Below are positions 1-8,674 of a stretch of DNA of 64,000 nt, piece after piece. The DNA comes from Lacinutrix sp. Bg11-31 (GTDB taxonomy: Bacteria > Bacteroidota > Bacteroidia > Flavobacteriales > Flavobacteriaceae). A program made the position numbers and the translations under genes. Within the stretch, counting starts at the first letter, position 1, and each line of letters opens with the position of its first letter. The stretch lies in NCBI RefSeq assembly GCF_002831665.1, contig NZ_CP025118.1, positions 2,914,001-2,978,000 of the forward strand, written 5' to 3'. Below the pieces are notes generated by a model. It worked only from the letters and a program-made list of their open reading frames with translations. It did no database searches and was not told the origin of the DNA.

Positions 1-44
1 TGATCAATATGTGCAATAATGCAAAAATTTCTAATGTGCTTCAT
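1..44 (-). CDS. lepA: Elongation factor 4 (LepA), 5' end only
   Basis: The first 14 codons of a leftward gene are visible; the rest lies outside the window. They read MKHIRNFCIIAHID, which is the highly conserved amino terminus of the ribosomal back-translocase GTPase LepA (family consensus M-K-x-I-R-N-F-C-I-I-A-H-I-D-H-G-K-S-T), where the next residues form the P-loop. The start codon is at 44-42. A consensus Bacteroidota -7 element lies 33 bases upstream at 77-84 on the same strand, which supports the start. The identification rests on a short but very distinctive stretch; other translational GTPases such as TypA or EF-G have related but different starts. Confidence 0.85.
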   Translation of the reverse strand, partial: MKHIRNFCIIAHID

Positions 45-76
45 AATCTATAGGCTCTTATAAAGAGAAGAGACTG

Positions 77-84
77 CAAATATA
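77..84 (-). promoter_or_regulatory. -7 promoter element for lepA
   Basis: Read on the minus strand this is TATATTTG, an exact match to the Bacteroidota -7 consensus TAnnTTTG, 33 bases before the lepA start codon. I do not see a clear -33 TTG at the usual spacing. Confidence 0.5.
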
Positions 85-205
85 AGGCATTTATTGACGA
101 TTTTTTTAGTTTTTCTTCGGCTTAGTAAGTGCCTAAAATTTACGGTTTTTACCGTAACAGAAATTAAAAAACTATTAGTAACTTGCTTTTTCGTTAAAAT
201 CTCAA

Positions 206-2632
206 ATGAAATACCTTTTATACTCACTTATTTTTCTTTTTTCTTCGGAAAGCATAGCGCAGCAATTTACCATTTCTGGGACTGTTGTTGATGAGCAAAA
301 CACTCCAATTGCATATGCCAATGTTATAGTTATGCAACCAATTACAGAAGATTTGGGAAATTCAGGATTTAAAAATATTAAGGGAGTTTCTACAGATGAA
401 AAAGGTTTTTTCGTCTTTGATAATCTTGAAAAAGGAAATTATAGAATAGCAATAAGTTTTCTAGGATTTAAAGAAGAAGTGAAAACAGTTCAACTTTCTA
501 AAAGAGAAAATCTCAAAATTACTTTAAAGGAAGACACTGAAACTTTAGGAGAAGTCACGATTACCTCAACCAAACCAATCTTAAAAAAAGAAGTAGATAG
601 ACTTGTGTTTAAGGTTGCAAATACAGCATTAAGTGAAGGAAGTCTACTAGATGTATTACGTAGTACACCAGGTGTTTTAATTTTAGATGATGCTATTACT
701 GTAAAAAATAGTACACCAACAGTTTATATTAACGATAGAAAAGTAAATCTATCTGCTAGCGAAATAGCCCAGCTTTTAGAAAACTCGCCAGCAAATAGCA
801 TAAAAAAAGTAGAAGTTATTACCAATCCACCAGCAAAATATGATGCCGAAAGTGGTGCGGTTTTAAATATAGTAATGAGCAGAAATTTAATTACTGGTTA
901 TCGTGGCAATGTATTTAGTAAATATACTCAAGGTATTTACCCAAGATATAATGCAGGAATTAATCAGTTTTATAAAACAAAAAAGATTAATGTTAATTTA
1001 AATTACAGTTTTACAAAAAGTAAAATTAATAGAGAGAACGATAATAGCGTAAACTACCTTGATAATTCGGGAGATTTGGAAGAACAATGGCTAACGAAAA
1101 ATAACAGAAACACGTCCTCTAACAATCACAATGCTAACTTAAATTTTGATTATTTTATAGACGATAGTAACACATTAAGTTTTTCGTCTAACGTGTTATT
1201 AGTGCCTTATTATGATTATAGAATAAATGGACAAACGGAAGTTGTAGATAACGAGAACGCTAAGCTTTTCAATTTTAATGCTAACAATCATTCTAAAGAT
1301 GAAAAATATAATTTAGGATTCAACTTAGACTTTGTGCATCGTTTTAAAAGCAAAGGAAAGCTGGCATTTAACGTTCATTATACAGATTACGACTACCAAA
1401 GAAATCAAAACGTAAGTAGTGATTATTTTTTTACTAATAATGTAGGAAACTTTAGTACTGCTTTTATTACTGATAATAACCAAGATACAAATATTATAAG
1501 CTCTCAAATTGACTATGATTTGCCTATAGATGAAAGCTCAGATTTCTCCTTTGGTTTAAAATCGTCCGCTATTAAAACCAATAGTAATATTGCTCAGTTT
1601 GATATTAACCAAGGAACAGGCACTATAGATTTTAATGCAGAAAACTCTAACGTATTTGATTATGAAGAGACTATTTTTGCCGCTTATACGAGTTACAATA
1701 AATCTTGGGATAAGTGGCGTTTTAGTGGTGGATTAAGATTAGAGCAAACTAACTTAGAAGGATTGTCTGTTTCAGATAATGTAAAAAACACTCAAGACTA
1801 TTTTGAGTTGTTTCCAACATTAAATTTAAGTCATCAAGCTTCAGAGAAAGTAAATGTTTACACTAATTATAAACGTAGTCTTTCTAGACCTAGTTATCAA
1901 TTATTAAATCCGTTTAACTTCTTTTTAAATGACAATACAATAGTAACAGGTAACCCAAATATATTACCTTCTTTTTCAAATCATTTTGTAGTTGGTACAG
2001 AAATAAATAAGCTTTACACGATAGAAGCTTATTACAAAGATAGTTCTAACGAAATTGTAGAACTGCCTAGACAAGATAACACTAATAACCTATTAATATA
2101 TTCGCCAACTAATATTGGCAATACCAAAGAGTTAGGTTTCGATTTTATTACTTATTTTGATGTTAAAGATAATTGGTCAGTTTATTTTGTAACGTCTTTT
2201 TATAATATTCAAGAAGAAGCTTTTATTGATAACCAATTACTTAAAATGGACCAATGGAGTAACTATTCTGAACTTAGTAATAATATCTCGTTATTAAAAG
2301 ATAGGAGTTTAAAAATGAATTTTACGTTAACTTATGCTAGTAAAAACCAACAAGGATTTCAAATAGTAGATTCTCGTTTAATATCAGACCTGTCCTTTAG
2401 TAAGTCTATTTTAAAAAAGAAAGCAACGCTATCTTTAGCCTTTGCAGATTTGTTTAACAAGCAAGACTTTGCAGTAAGATCAAAATTTGGAAACCAAGAT
2501 AATCGCAATTTCACCAATTTAGATAACCGTTACGTTAAGCTAGGCTTTAATTATAAATTTGGTAATACAACTTTAAGAACTAACGAGCGCACTAAAGAGT
2601 TAAATGAGCGAGATCGTTTGGAGAAAAATTAA
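206..2632 (+). CDS. TonB-dependent receptor-type outer membrane beta-barrel protein
   Basis: An 808-residue outer membrane protein. A signal peptide covers about residues 1-18 (ends S-I-A-Q). Residues 20-108 form a carboxypeptidase-regulatory-like beta sandwich (FTISGTVVDEQNTPIAYANV) that is typical of Bacteroidota receptors. A plug-like segment follows (about 115-230, with VYINDRKV and VEVITNPPAKYDAESGAVLNI), then a long barrel with alternating aromatic strands to the end. This arrangement fits the 'outer membrane beta-barrel family' branch rather than SusC, because no SusD gene is adjacent. The substrate cannot be told from sequence. It overlaps the stop of the converging TolB-like gene by four bases. 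The region 1-205 upstream holds lepA and both promoters. Confidence 0.85.
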   Translation: MKYLLYSLIFLFSSESIAQQFTISGTVVDEQNTPIAYANVIVMQPITEDLGNSGFKNIKGVSTDEKGFFVFDNLEKGNYRIAISFLGFKEEVKTVQLSKRENLKITLKEDTETLGEVTITSTKPILKKEVDRLVFKVANTALSEGSLLDVLRSTPGVLILDDAITVKNSTPTVYINDRKVNLSASEIAQLLENSPANSIKKVEVITNPPAKYDAESGAVLNIVMSRNLITGYRGNVFSKYTQGIYPRYNAGINQFYKTKKINVNLNYSFTKSKINRENDNSVNYLDNSGDLEEQWLTKNNRNTSSNNHNANLNFDYFIDDSNTLSFSSNVLLVPYYDYRINGQTEVVDNENAKLFNFNANNHSKDEKYNLGFNLDFVHRFKSKGKLAFNVHYTDYDYQRNQNVSSDYFFTNNVGNFSTAFITDNNQDTNIISSQIDYDLPIDESSDFSFGLKSSAIKTNSNIAQFDINQGTGTIDFNAENSNVFDYEETIFAAYTSYNKSWDKWRFSGGLRLEQTNLEGLSVSDNVKNTQDYFELFPTLNLSHQASEKVNVYTNYKRSLSRPSYQLLNPFNFFLNDNTIVTGNPNILPSFSNHFVVGTEINKLYTIEAYYKDSSNEIVELPRQDNTNNLLIYSPTNIGNTKELGFDFITYFDVKDNWSVYFVTSFYNIQEEAFIDNQLLKMDQWSNYSELSNNISLLKDRSLKMNFTLTYASKNQQGFQIVDSRLISDLSFSKSILKKKATLSLAFADLFNKQDFAVRSKFGNQDNRNFTNLDNRYVKLGFNYKFGNTTLRTNERTKELNERDRLEKN

Positions 2633-3741
2633 TCCTGCCACTCTGCAATAAACAAATTAGTATCGCGTCCACCTCCATTATTTCTATTAGAAGAAAAAGC
2701 TAGTTTTTTACCATTGTTCGAAAACACAGGAAAAGCATCAAAAGTCTCACCATGTGTTACGCGTTCTAAATTTTTACCATCAATATCTATCAAGTATAAG
2801 TTAAAAGGGAAACCACGCTCTGCTTCAAAGTTAGAAGAGAATAATATTTTCTTACCACTTGGATGAAAAAACGGACTCCAATTAGCGTTTCCTAAGTCGG
2901 TTAATTGTCTTAAATCACTTCCATCTGCATTACAAATGTAAAGCTCCATATCTGTTGGTTCTACTAAACCTTCAGCTAATAAATCTTTATAGTCTTTAAT
3001 TTCTTTTTCTGTTTTTGGTCTAGAAGAACGGAAGATAATTTTTGTGCCATCTGGTGAGAAAAAAGCACCTCCATCGTAACCAAGCTCATCTGTAATTTGT
3101 TTAACATCGCTACCATCAAGATTCATAGTGTATAATTCTAAATCACCACTTCTAGTCGACGTAAATACAATTTTATCGCCTTTTGGAGATACTGTTGGTT
3201 CTGCATCGTAGCCTTTTTCGTTGGTTAATTGTTTAACAATATTACCTTCTAAATCGGCTACAAAAATATCGAAAGTATCGTAAACAGGCCAGATGTATTT
3301 TCCGTTTTTACGTAAAGGAGTATCTGGGCAATTTTCATTTGCTAAATGTGTAGACGCATAAATTATATGCTTGTTGTCTGGCATAAAATAAGAACATGTT
3401 GTACGTCCTTTTCCTGTACTTACCATTGGAGGAACAGTACCATTAAAAGTATCGTCTGCATGCATTAAAAACATTTGGTCACAGCTAACGTTCCATTTTG
3501 TATAGTTAGATTGAAATACTATTTGCTTATCATCGAAACTCCAATAGGCCTCAGCATTATCTCCACCAAAAGTAACTTGACGCAAGTCTTTAAAATGAAC
3601 TTCATCTGTATAGATTAAAGGATTTTTTATTTCTATTGTTTCAGAAGTTACTACAGTTTTTTCACCTTCTGTTTTCGCTTCCTTTTTACAAGAAAAACAA
3701 ACAATTGCGATAAGTAATAAGTTAAATACACGTGTTTTCAT
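2629..3741 (-). CDS. TolB-like beta-propeller lipoprotein (PD40 repeats)
   Basis: A 370-residue predicted lipoprotein: the amino terminus ends its hydrophobic stretch with CFSC, placing the lipidated cysteine at residue 18. The body contains repeated WD40-like PD40 blades (for example PTVSPKGDKIVFTSTRSG, FFSPDGTKIIFRSSRP, FHPSGKKILFSSN, FSNNGKKLAFSSNR), so a six-bladed TolB-type propeller is likely. Such proteins sit in the periplasm or at the cell surface and usually bind peptides or act beside peptidases. The adjacent divergent gene is an M28 peptidase, which fits a joint role in peptide use, but that is inference. Its start shares the 136-base divergent gap 3742-3877. Confidence 0.8.
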   Translation of the reverse strand: MKTRVFNLLLIAIVCFSCKKEAKTEGEKTVVTSETIEIKNPLIYTDEVHFKDLRQVTFGGDNAEAYWSFDDKQIVFQSNYTKWNVSCDQMFLMHADDTFNGTVPPMVSTGKGRTTCSYFMPDNKHIIYASTHLANENCPDTPLRKNGKYIWPVYDTFDIFVADLEGNIVKQLTNEKGYDAEPTVSPKGDKIVFTSTRSGDLELYTMNLDGSDVKQITDELGYDGGAFFSPDGTKIIFRSSRPKTEKEIKDYKDLLAEGLVEPTDMELYICNADGSDLRQLTDLGNANWSPFFHPSGKKILFSSNFEAERGFPFNLYLIDIDGKNLERVTHGETFDAFPVFSNNGKKLAFSSNRNNGGGRDTNLFIAEWQD

Positions 3742-3877
3742 GTGTTTTATATTTATTGTTTTTTATGGTCACATACTGTTCTCTATTAATCATTTCCTTA
3801 GATGATTAAATTTATAACATGCTCGTTTAATAATTGCTTAATAATGTCTAATTTCGTGTAAAACTAATACTCTTATC

Positions 3878-5110
3878 ATGAAATACATAATCGCTTCACT
3901 TTTTTTAGTGTTTTTATCTGCTTGTAAATCAGAAACAAAAGAACCAATTAATACAGTTTCAATAAAAGAAGATGTTACTTTTTTAGCGTCAGATGCTTTA
4001 GAAGGCAGACAAACTGGAAGCGATGGAGAGCAAAAAGCAGCGAAATATATTGCAGAAAGATTTCAAAATATTGGTTTACAAGAAAAAGGAACAAAAGGGT
4101 ATCTGCAAACGTTTTCATTTCGCCCAAAAACAGATCCACACCAGAAAGTAAATTATACTGTAAAAGATGGAGACAGTACAATTACAGGAACAAACGTTAT
4201 TGGTTTTATAGATAACAAAGCAGAAAACACCATTATAATTGGTGCACATTACGATCATTTAGGTTTAGGCGCAGAAGGCTCGTTACATAGAGGTGAAAAA
4301 GCAATTCATAATGGAGCAGACGATAATGCAAGTGGAGTAGCAGTGCTTTTAAATTTAGCAGAAAAACTAAAAGCCAAAAACATAAACAACAACTATTTAT
4401 TCATGGCTTTTTCTGGTGAAGAAATGGGATTATTAGGGTCTAACTATTTTGTAAAAAACCCAACTATAGATACAAAGAAAGTAAACTATATGATTAATAT
4501 GGATATGGTTGGACGCTTAAAAGCAGATAGTACTTTGGCTGTTTATGGTGTTGGTACGTCTCCAATTTTAAAACAGACAGTAACATCTAACAATTCTAAA
4601 TTTAAAATAGTTGCTAAAGAATCTGGTGTTGGACCAAGCGATCACACGAGTTTTTATAATGCAGATATTCCTGTACTACATTTATTTACTGGCCAGCATG
4701 AAGATTACCATAAGCCAAGTGATGATACCGAAAAACTAAATTATGAAGGAATGAAAACCATTTCTAATTACATTTTCGAAATCATTACAGATCTTGATAA
4801 CAATGGTAAATTACCGTTTAGAGAAACAAAAAATGAAAGCGACGAAGTCCCAAAGTTTGAAGTTGGATTAGGTGTCACACCAGATTATTTATACGATGGA
4901 TTAGGTATGCGAATAGATGGTACACGATCTAATACTCCAGCCACAAATGCAGGTATTCAAAAAGGAGATATTGTAATGAAAATGGGAACTCATGACATTA
5001 CAGATATGATGAGTTATATGAAAGCCTTAGCAAGCTTTAAAAAAGGAGACTCTACCAAAGTAATTGTAAAACGAGATGAAGAATTGGTTGAAGCAGATGT
5101 TACTTTTTAA
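3878..5110 (+). CDS. M28 family zinc aminopeptidase lipoprotein with PDZ domain
   Basis: A 410-residue lipoprotein (LSAC, lipidated Cys16). Residues about 25-300 form the M28 catalytic domain with all metal-site motifs visible: HYDHLG, GADDNASG, FSGEEMGLLGS (catalytic Glu pair), NMDMVGR and SDHTSF. This is the bacterial leucine/glutamate-type di-zinc aminopeptidase pattern. Residues about 325-410 form a PDZ-like domain (GLGMRIDG, NAGIQKGDIVMKMG) often found at the end of Bacteroidota M28 enzymes. It probably trims peptides outside the inner membrane. It is transcribed divergently from the TolB-like lipoprotein. TAATTTCG near position 3850 resembles a -7 element with one mismatch. Confidence 0.9.
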   Translation: MKYIIASLFLVFLSACKSETKEPINTVSIKEDVTFLASDALEGRQTGSDGEQKAAKYIAERFQNIGLQEKGTKGYLQTFSFRPKTDPHQKVNYTVKDGDSTITGTNVIGFIDNKAENTIIIGAHYDHLGLGAEGSLHRGEKAIHNGADDNASGVAVLLNLAEKLKAKNINNNYLFMAFSGEEMGLLGSNYFVKNPTIDTKKVNYMINMDMVGRLKADSTLAVYGVGTSPILKQTVTSNNSKFKIVAKESGVGPSDHTSFYNADIPVLHLFTGQHEDYHKPSDDTEKLNYEGMKTISNYIFEIITDLDNNGKLPFRETKNESDEVPKFEVGLGVTPDYLYDGLGMRIDGTRSNTPATNAGIQKGDIVMKMGTHDITDMMSYMKALASFKKGDSTKVIVKRDEELVEADVTF

Positions 5111-5122
5111 TAAACGAAACAA

Positions 5123-5169
5123 TTGTCACTTCGAGTAATTTTGAGGCACGAAAAATTGTATAAAGAAGT
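5123..5169. repeat. Degenerate GTCACTTCGAG dispersed intergenic repeat
   Basis: The gap between the peptidase and the DUF4345 gene contains GTCACTTCGAG followed by an A/T-rich stretch and an AAGAAG end. I recognise this style of short dispersed sequence from many flavobacterial genomes. A related start (GTCACCTC) occurs at 25091 and GTCATTCAGAG at 43711. It lies wholly between genes. Confidence 0.45.
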
Positions 5170-5175
5170 TAAAAT

Positions 5176-5574
5176 ATGATTAAAACAAAAACCGATTTCA
5201 TAAATAAAATCCACCTAATAATTTCGGTAAGTATTGTTGTGCCAACAGCAATTATATACGGTTTTAAGCCAGAATTAAGCTTCGATATGTTTCTAGAAAC
5301 AATAGATGAGCATAATTTCTACAAAGCAGTTATGGGATTGTATTTAGGGTTTTCAGCACTTTGGGTTTTTGGATTGTTTAAAGCCAGTTATCTTAAAACA
5401 GCTATTGTAACTAATATTATTTTTATGCTTGGCTTAGGTTTTGGAAGAGTTGTAAGTATTTTGGCAGATGGAATACCAACTTTTGGATATGTTTTTGGTG
5501 TAATTGCTGAATTGTTTTTGGGATTCTATGGACTTTGGGTTTTAAACCGAATTAATATAGAGATAAAGATTTAA
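5176..5574 (+). CDS. DUF4345 family small membrane protein
   Basis: A 132-residue integral membrane protein with four predicted hydrophobic helices (about 12-27, 48-68, 74-96 and 100-124). The pattern FYKAVMGLYLGFSALW and GLGFGRVVSILADG matches the DUF4345 family of four-helix proteins found in Bacteroidota and Proteobacteria, whose function is not known. It lies 65 bases after the M28 peptidase, separated by a dispersed repeat, and 35 bases before dusB, which has its own promoter element. Confidence 0.7.
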   Translation: MIKTKTDFINKIHLIISVSIVVPTAIIYGFKPELSFDMFLETIDEHNFYKAVMGLYLGFSALWVFGLFKASYLKTAIVTNIIFMLGLGFGRVVSILADGIPTFGYVFGVIAELFLGFYGLWVLNRINIEIKI

Positions 5575-5584
5575 TAAAAAACCG

Positions 5585-5592
5585 TAATTTTG
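5585..5592 (+). promoter_or_regulatory. -7 promoter element for dusB
   Basis: TAATTTTG matches TAnnTTTG exactly and ends 17 bases before the TTG start of dusB, so dusB is probably transcribed from its own promoter with a very short leader. Confidence 0.5.
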
Positions 5593-5609
5593 CCCAAAAA
5601 CAGAATACT

Positions 5610-6605
5610 TTGGTTAAAATAGACAACATAGAACTTCCGGATTTCCCATTACTTTTAGCACCAATGGAAGATGTTAGCGATCCACCTTTTCGTGCTTTAT
5701 GCAAAGAACAAGGTGCAGATGTTGTGTATACCGAGTTTGTAAGTAGTGAAGGTTTAATTCGTAATGCGGCAAAAAGCGTTATGAAATTAGATATCTATGA
5801 GAAAGAACGACCTGTTGGTATTCAAATTTTTGGAGCTAATATGGAAAGTATGTTAGAAACCATCGATATTGTTACGGCTTCTAAACCAGATATTATCGAT
5901 ATTAATTTTGGTTGTCCCGTAAAAAAGGTAGTAAGTAAAGGTGCGGGAGCAGGCATTTTAAAAGACATCTGTTTAATGGAGCAGCTAACTGCCGAAATGG
6001 TAAAACGTACCAATATTCCAATTACCGTAAAAACACGTTTAGGTTGGGATGATGATTCTATTAGAATTGTTGAGGTTGCTGAAAGACTCCAAGATGTGGG
6101 TTGTAAAGCTATCGCAATTCATGGTAGAACTAGAGCGCAAATGTATAAAGGTGATGCAAATTGGAAACCTATTGCTGAAGTTAAAAATAATCCAAGAATG
6201 CACATTCCTGTATTTGGAAATGGAGATGTAACAACACCTGAACTCGCTATGAAAATGCGAGATGAATATGGTTTAGATGGCTGCATGATTGGTCGTGCAA
6301 CAATTGGTAATCCTTGGTTCTTTAAACAAGTAAAACACTTTTTTGAAACAGGAGAACATTATAGACCAATTACTATGCAAGAACGTGTAGAAGCTGCTCG
6401 CAGACATTTACAAATGTCTATTGATTGGAAAGGAGAGATATTAGGTGTCTTTGAAACAAGAAGACATTATACAAACTACTTTAAAGGGATTCCACACTTT
6501 AAAGAACATAGAATGAAAATGGTAACTAGCGATGCGTCTGTAGATGTATTTGCTGCTTTTGATGAGGTACTTGAGAAGTTTGGTGATTTTCAATTCACGG
6601 AATAG
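5610..6605 (+). CDS. dusB: tRNA-dihydrouridine synthase
   Basis: A 331-residue FMN-dependent tRNA-dihydrouridine synthase that reduces uridines in the D-loop. The TIM-barrel family motifs are all present: LLLAPMEDVSDPPFRALC near the start, NFGCPVKK with the catalytic Cys102, KGAGAGIL, AIHGRTRAQMYKG, GNGDV and MIGRATIGNPW. Length and motifs fit the DusB/NifR3 branch. The start is TTG at 5610: the homologous amino terminus (MVKIDNIELPDFPLLLAPMED) begins exactly there and there is no ATG before it. A terminator follows at 6646-6680. Confidence 0.93.
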   Translation: MVKIDNIELPDFPLLLAPMEDVSDPPFRALCKEQGADVVYTEFVSSEGLIRNAAKSVMKLDIYEKERPVGIQIFGANMESMLETIDIVTASKPDIIDINFGCPVKKVVSKGAGAGILKDICLMEQLTAEMVKRTNIPITVKTRLGWDDDSIRIVEVAERLQDVGCKAIAIHGRTRAQMYKGDANWKPIAEVKNNPRMHIPVFGNGDVTTPELAMKMRDEYGLDGCMIGRATIGNPWFFKQVKHFFETGEHYRPITMQERVEAARRHLQMSIDWKGEILGVFETRRHYTNYFKGIPHFKEHRMKMVTSDASVDVFAAFDEVLEKFGDFQFTE

Positions 6606-6645
6606 TTAAGAGCAAATTTCCAAAATAAATATATTATTATGAGCT

Positions 6646-6680
6646 CCTTTCTTTAATTAAAGAGAGGGGTTTTTATTTTT
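6646..6680 (+). terminator. Intrinsic terminator after dusB
   Basis: CCTTTCTTT and AAAGAGAGG pair across an AATT loop (one G-T wobble), followed by a T-rich tail. It lies 41 bases after the dusB stop. Confidence 0.65.
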
Positions 6681-6685
6681 AGATT

Positions 6686-6701
6686 AAAACCTGAAGGTTT
6701 T
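6686..6701. repeat. Short AAAACCT/AGGTTTT palindrome
   Basis: AAAACCT-GA-AGGTTTT is a perfect seven-base inverted repeat in the dusB/permease gap. It resembles the ACCT...AGGT palindromes at 23765 and 26888. Confidence 0.35.
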
Positions 6702-6784
6702 CAATTTGTACGAAGCTGTATAAATATTAAAAAATAAAGTAAAAAAGAGAGCTTGTAAGTTAAGACCAAGCTTAACAAGTACGT

Positions 6785-6873
6785 GCGAGAAGGATTGATG
6801 CGGCATCCTTTTTTGTTTTTCTTAAAAAAAGATATAGCGGAAAGCCTGTTTGCCTTTTTAGGCAGCTCGCCCA
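6785..6873 (+). repeat. Bipartite dispersed intergenic repeat, copy A
   Basis: One of three copies of an unannotated repeat. Module 1 is AAGGAT-(N)-GGCATCCTTTTTT, a hairpin with a T-run. Module 2 is AAAAAAGATATAGCGG followed by AAAGCCTG, a variable small hairpin (TGCC...GGCA) and a CGCCC end. The two modules are only about 10 bases apart here. The copy sits between the converging ends of dusB and the permease gene. Copies B (16984-17158, reversed) and C (50626-50745) share both modules. Confidence 0.75.
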
Positions 6874-6880
6874 AAATAAT

Positions 6881-8095
6881 CTAACCCATTTTTACCATAT
6901 CTTTTGTAATTCTTGCCGAAGCAATTTTCGAGGCTATTACACCCAAAACAGTAATTGTTACAAAAACAAGAAGCATGTTTTCGAACTTAATAGCAAGTGG
7001 ATAAGGTAAAGAATTGGTGATGTAAACTTTTAGAAATTCTGGCCCATATATTTGGTTAACGGAAACCAGATAACCAATAAATAGACCTAAAAGAGAGCCT
7101 ATAATTGTCATTGCTGCTCCTTGAATAAAAAAGATGCGTCTAATATCTTTTAATGTTGCTCCAATACTATAAAGTGTAGTTAAAGTCCTTTTTTTGTCTA
7201 AAATCATCATGATTATAGAACCGATAACATTAAAAATTAAGATAATTGAGACTAATGTGAGCAGCAGATAAACCATAAGGTTTTCGGTGTTTAGCATTTT
7301 GTTTAACGCATCGTTTAGCTGTGCTGTATTTTTTAATGTGATATTATCTCCTAAAATGGCTTGAATTTGAGATTTTACTTCGTCTTCGTTTACACCTTCC
7401 TTTAATCTAAATTCAATATTTGTAATCTGGTTGTCTTTAAAACTTAGTAGCTCTTGCGCTACTTCTAAGGCTGCAAAAATATAACTATCGTCTAATTTTT
7501 CGTTTACAGTAAATACACCAACATTTGTAGTTTCAACTTGATTAAAGGCCTGCTCTATAGACGTAATTTGTCCTTTTCCTGGTTTGGGCACAAATAGAGT
7601 GATGCGCTTTCCATAATCTAAAAGGCCAATATTTAAACTATTAGAAACGCCATATCCAACTACAACTTGGTTGGTTTTATCGGTTAACCAACTGCCTTTC
7701 CATAGAATAGAATCTATTACATTTAATTTTGTAAAATTAGCATCTACACCTTTAATAAATAAAGGTTGTCTTTTTCCATCGAAAGAAGCAATAACGCGTT
7801 CTTCTACAATTTTAGAATAATTTGCAATACCTGTTATTGCGCTTAGTTTTGTTTCGGTACTTGGATCTAAAATAAAAGATTTACCAATGGTGGTTTCGGC
7901 TTTTAAATCGGGATCTATTATGGTTGTATACTGAAGCGTAAATTCGCGAAGACCAGCAAAACCTGAGAGTACAACAAATAAAGAAGCAGAACCTAGAATA
8001 ATACCAACAATGGCAATATAGGTTATAAAATTAATTGCATTATTAGAGCTTTTAGACCGTAAATAGCGTTTTGCGATGTAAAGTGGAAAGCTCAA
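6881..8095 (-). CDS. FtsX/LolC-E-like ABC transporter permease
   Basis: A 404-residue inner-membrane permease. It has one membrane helix near residues 25-48, a periplasmic MacB-like core domain (about 50-265) and three carboxy-terminal helices (about 275-300, 322-345 and 370-395) that make the FtsX domain. The start (LYIAKRYLRSKSSNNAINFI) is characteristic of LolC/LolE-type lipoprotein-release permeases. No ATPase gene is next to it; in this phylum LolD is often encoded elsewhere. It lies five bases downstream of rbfA and is probably co-transcribed with it. The lipoprotein-release role is inferred from family resemblance. Confidence 0.8.
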   Translation of the reverse strand: MSFPLYIAKRYLRSKSSNNAINFITYIAIVGIILGSASLFVVLSGFAGLREFTLQYTTIIDPDLKAETTIGKSFILDPSTETKLSAITGIANYSKIVEERVIASFDGKRQPLFIKGVDANFTKLNVIDSILWKGSWLTDKTNQVVVGYGVSNSLNIGLLDYGKRITLFVPKPGKGQITSIEQAFNQVETTNVGVFTVNEKLDDSYIFAALEVAQELLSFKDNQITNIEFRLKEGVNEDEVKSQIQAILGDNITLKNTAQLNDALNKMLNTENLMVYLLLTLVSIILIFNVIGSIIMMILDKKRTLTTLYSIGATLKDIRRIFFIQGAAMTIIGSLLGLFIGYLVSVNQIYGPEFLKVYITNSLPYPLAIKFENMLLVFVTITVLGVIASKIASARITKDMVKMG

Positions 8096-8100
8096 ACAGT

Positions 8101-8502
8101 TTAAGATTTTTTACGTTTCTTAAAAAGGTCTGGATCTTTTAATGGGTTGTCTTCTCCTTTTAAAGATTGTTCAATTTTATCAATATGCTCTAGAGAATCG
8201 TCCACAAAAAAGTAAAGTTGTGGCATTCTGCGTAATTGATTTCTTGTACGTTGAGCTAATTCATGACGAATAAAAGGCTGATTAGATTTTATGCCTTCTA
8301 CCAATTCCTTAGCTTTGTTGTTAGGGAAAATACTTAAATATACTTTTGCAACCGATAAATCTACGGTTACACTAACCTTAGATACCGAAATAATAACACC
8401 ACGCATTCCACCTTGAGTAGCTGCTGTTTGTAGTATATCTACTAGATCGCGTTGTAAAACCGACCCTATTTTTTTTTGTCTTTGACTTTCTTCTGTTTTC
8501 AT
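8101..8502 (-). CDS. rbfA: Ribosome-binding factor A
   Basis: A 133-residue RbfA, a KH-type small protein that binds the 30S subunit and helps mature the 5' end of 16S rRNA. The family pattern is visible: an amino-terminal RQKKIGSVLQRDLVDIL helix, ITVDLSVAKVYLSIF-like core, IRHELAQRTRNQLRRMPQLYFFVDDSLEHIDKI. Length is typical. It is the first gene of a minus-strand pair with the downstream permease. A divergent promoter region (8503-8674) separates it from the methylmalonyl-CoA epimerase. Confidence 0.92.
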   Translation of the reverse strand: MKTEESQRQKKIGSVLQRDLVDILQTAATQGGMRGVIISVSKVSVTVDLSVAKVYLSIFPNNKAKELVEGIKSNQPFIRHELAQRTRNQLRRMPQLYFFVDDSLEHIDKIEQSLKGEDNPLKDPDLFKKRKKS

Positions 8503-8545
8503 CTATTGTATTAATCCAAAGCTTTAGTATTAAAGAGTTGGACTG

Positions 8546-8553
8546 CAAAAATA
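8546..8553 (-). promoter_or_regulatory. -7 promoter element for rbfA
   Basis: On the minus strand this reads TATTTTTG, an exact TAnnTTTG, 43 bases before the rbfA start codon. It faces away from the similar plus-strand element at 8573, so the gap is a divergent promoter. Confidence 0.5.
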
Positions 8554-8572
8554 CGCTTTTTAAATATTATAG

Positions 8573-8580
8573 TATTTTTG
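8573..8580 (+). promoter_or_regulatory. -7 promoter element for methylmalonyl-CoA epimerase gene
   Basis: TATTTTTG matches the Bacteroidota -7 consensus and lies 94 bases before the epimerase start, giving a longish leader. Confidence 0.4.
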
Positions 8581-8674
8581 AAAGCAAATTTTGTACCTTA
8601 ATTAAGGATTAGAGTAGAATTAAATTAAAAAAAAAGATTTCCGTCTACGCGGAAATAAAAAAATAGAGCATTAA

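Noticed and set aside
94..291. 65-codon plus-strand frame at the start of the window
   Set aside because: It overlaps the TonB-type receptor in another frame, has no domain and lies across its promoter region.
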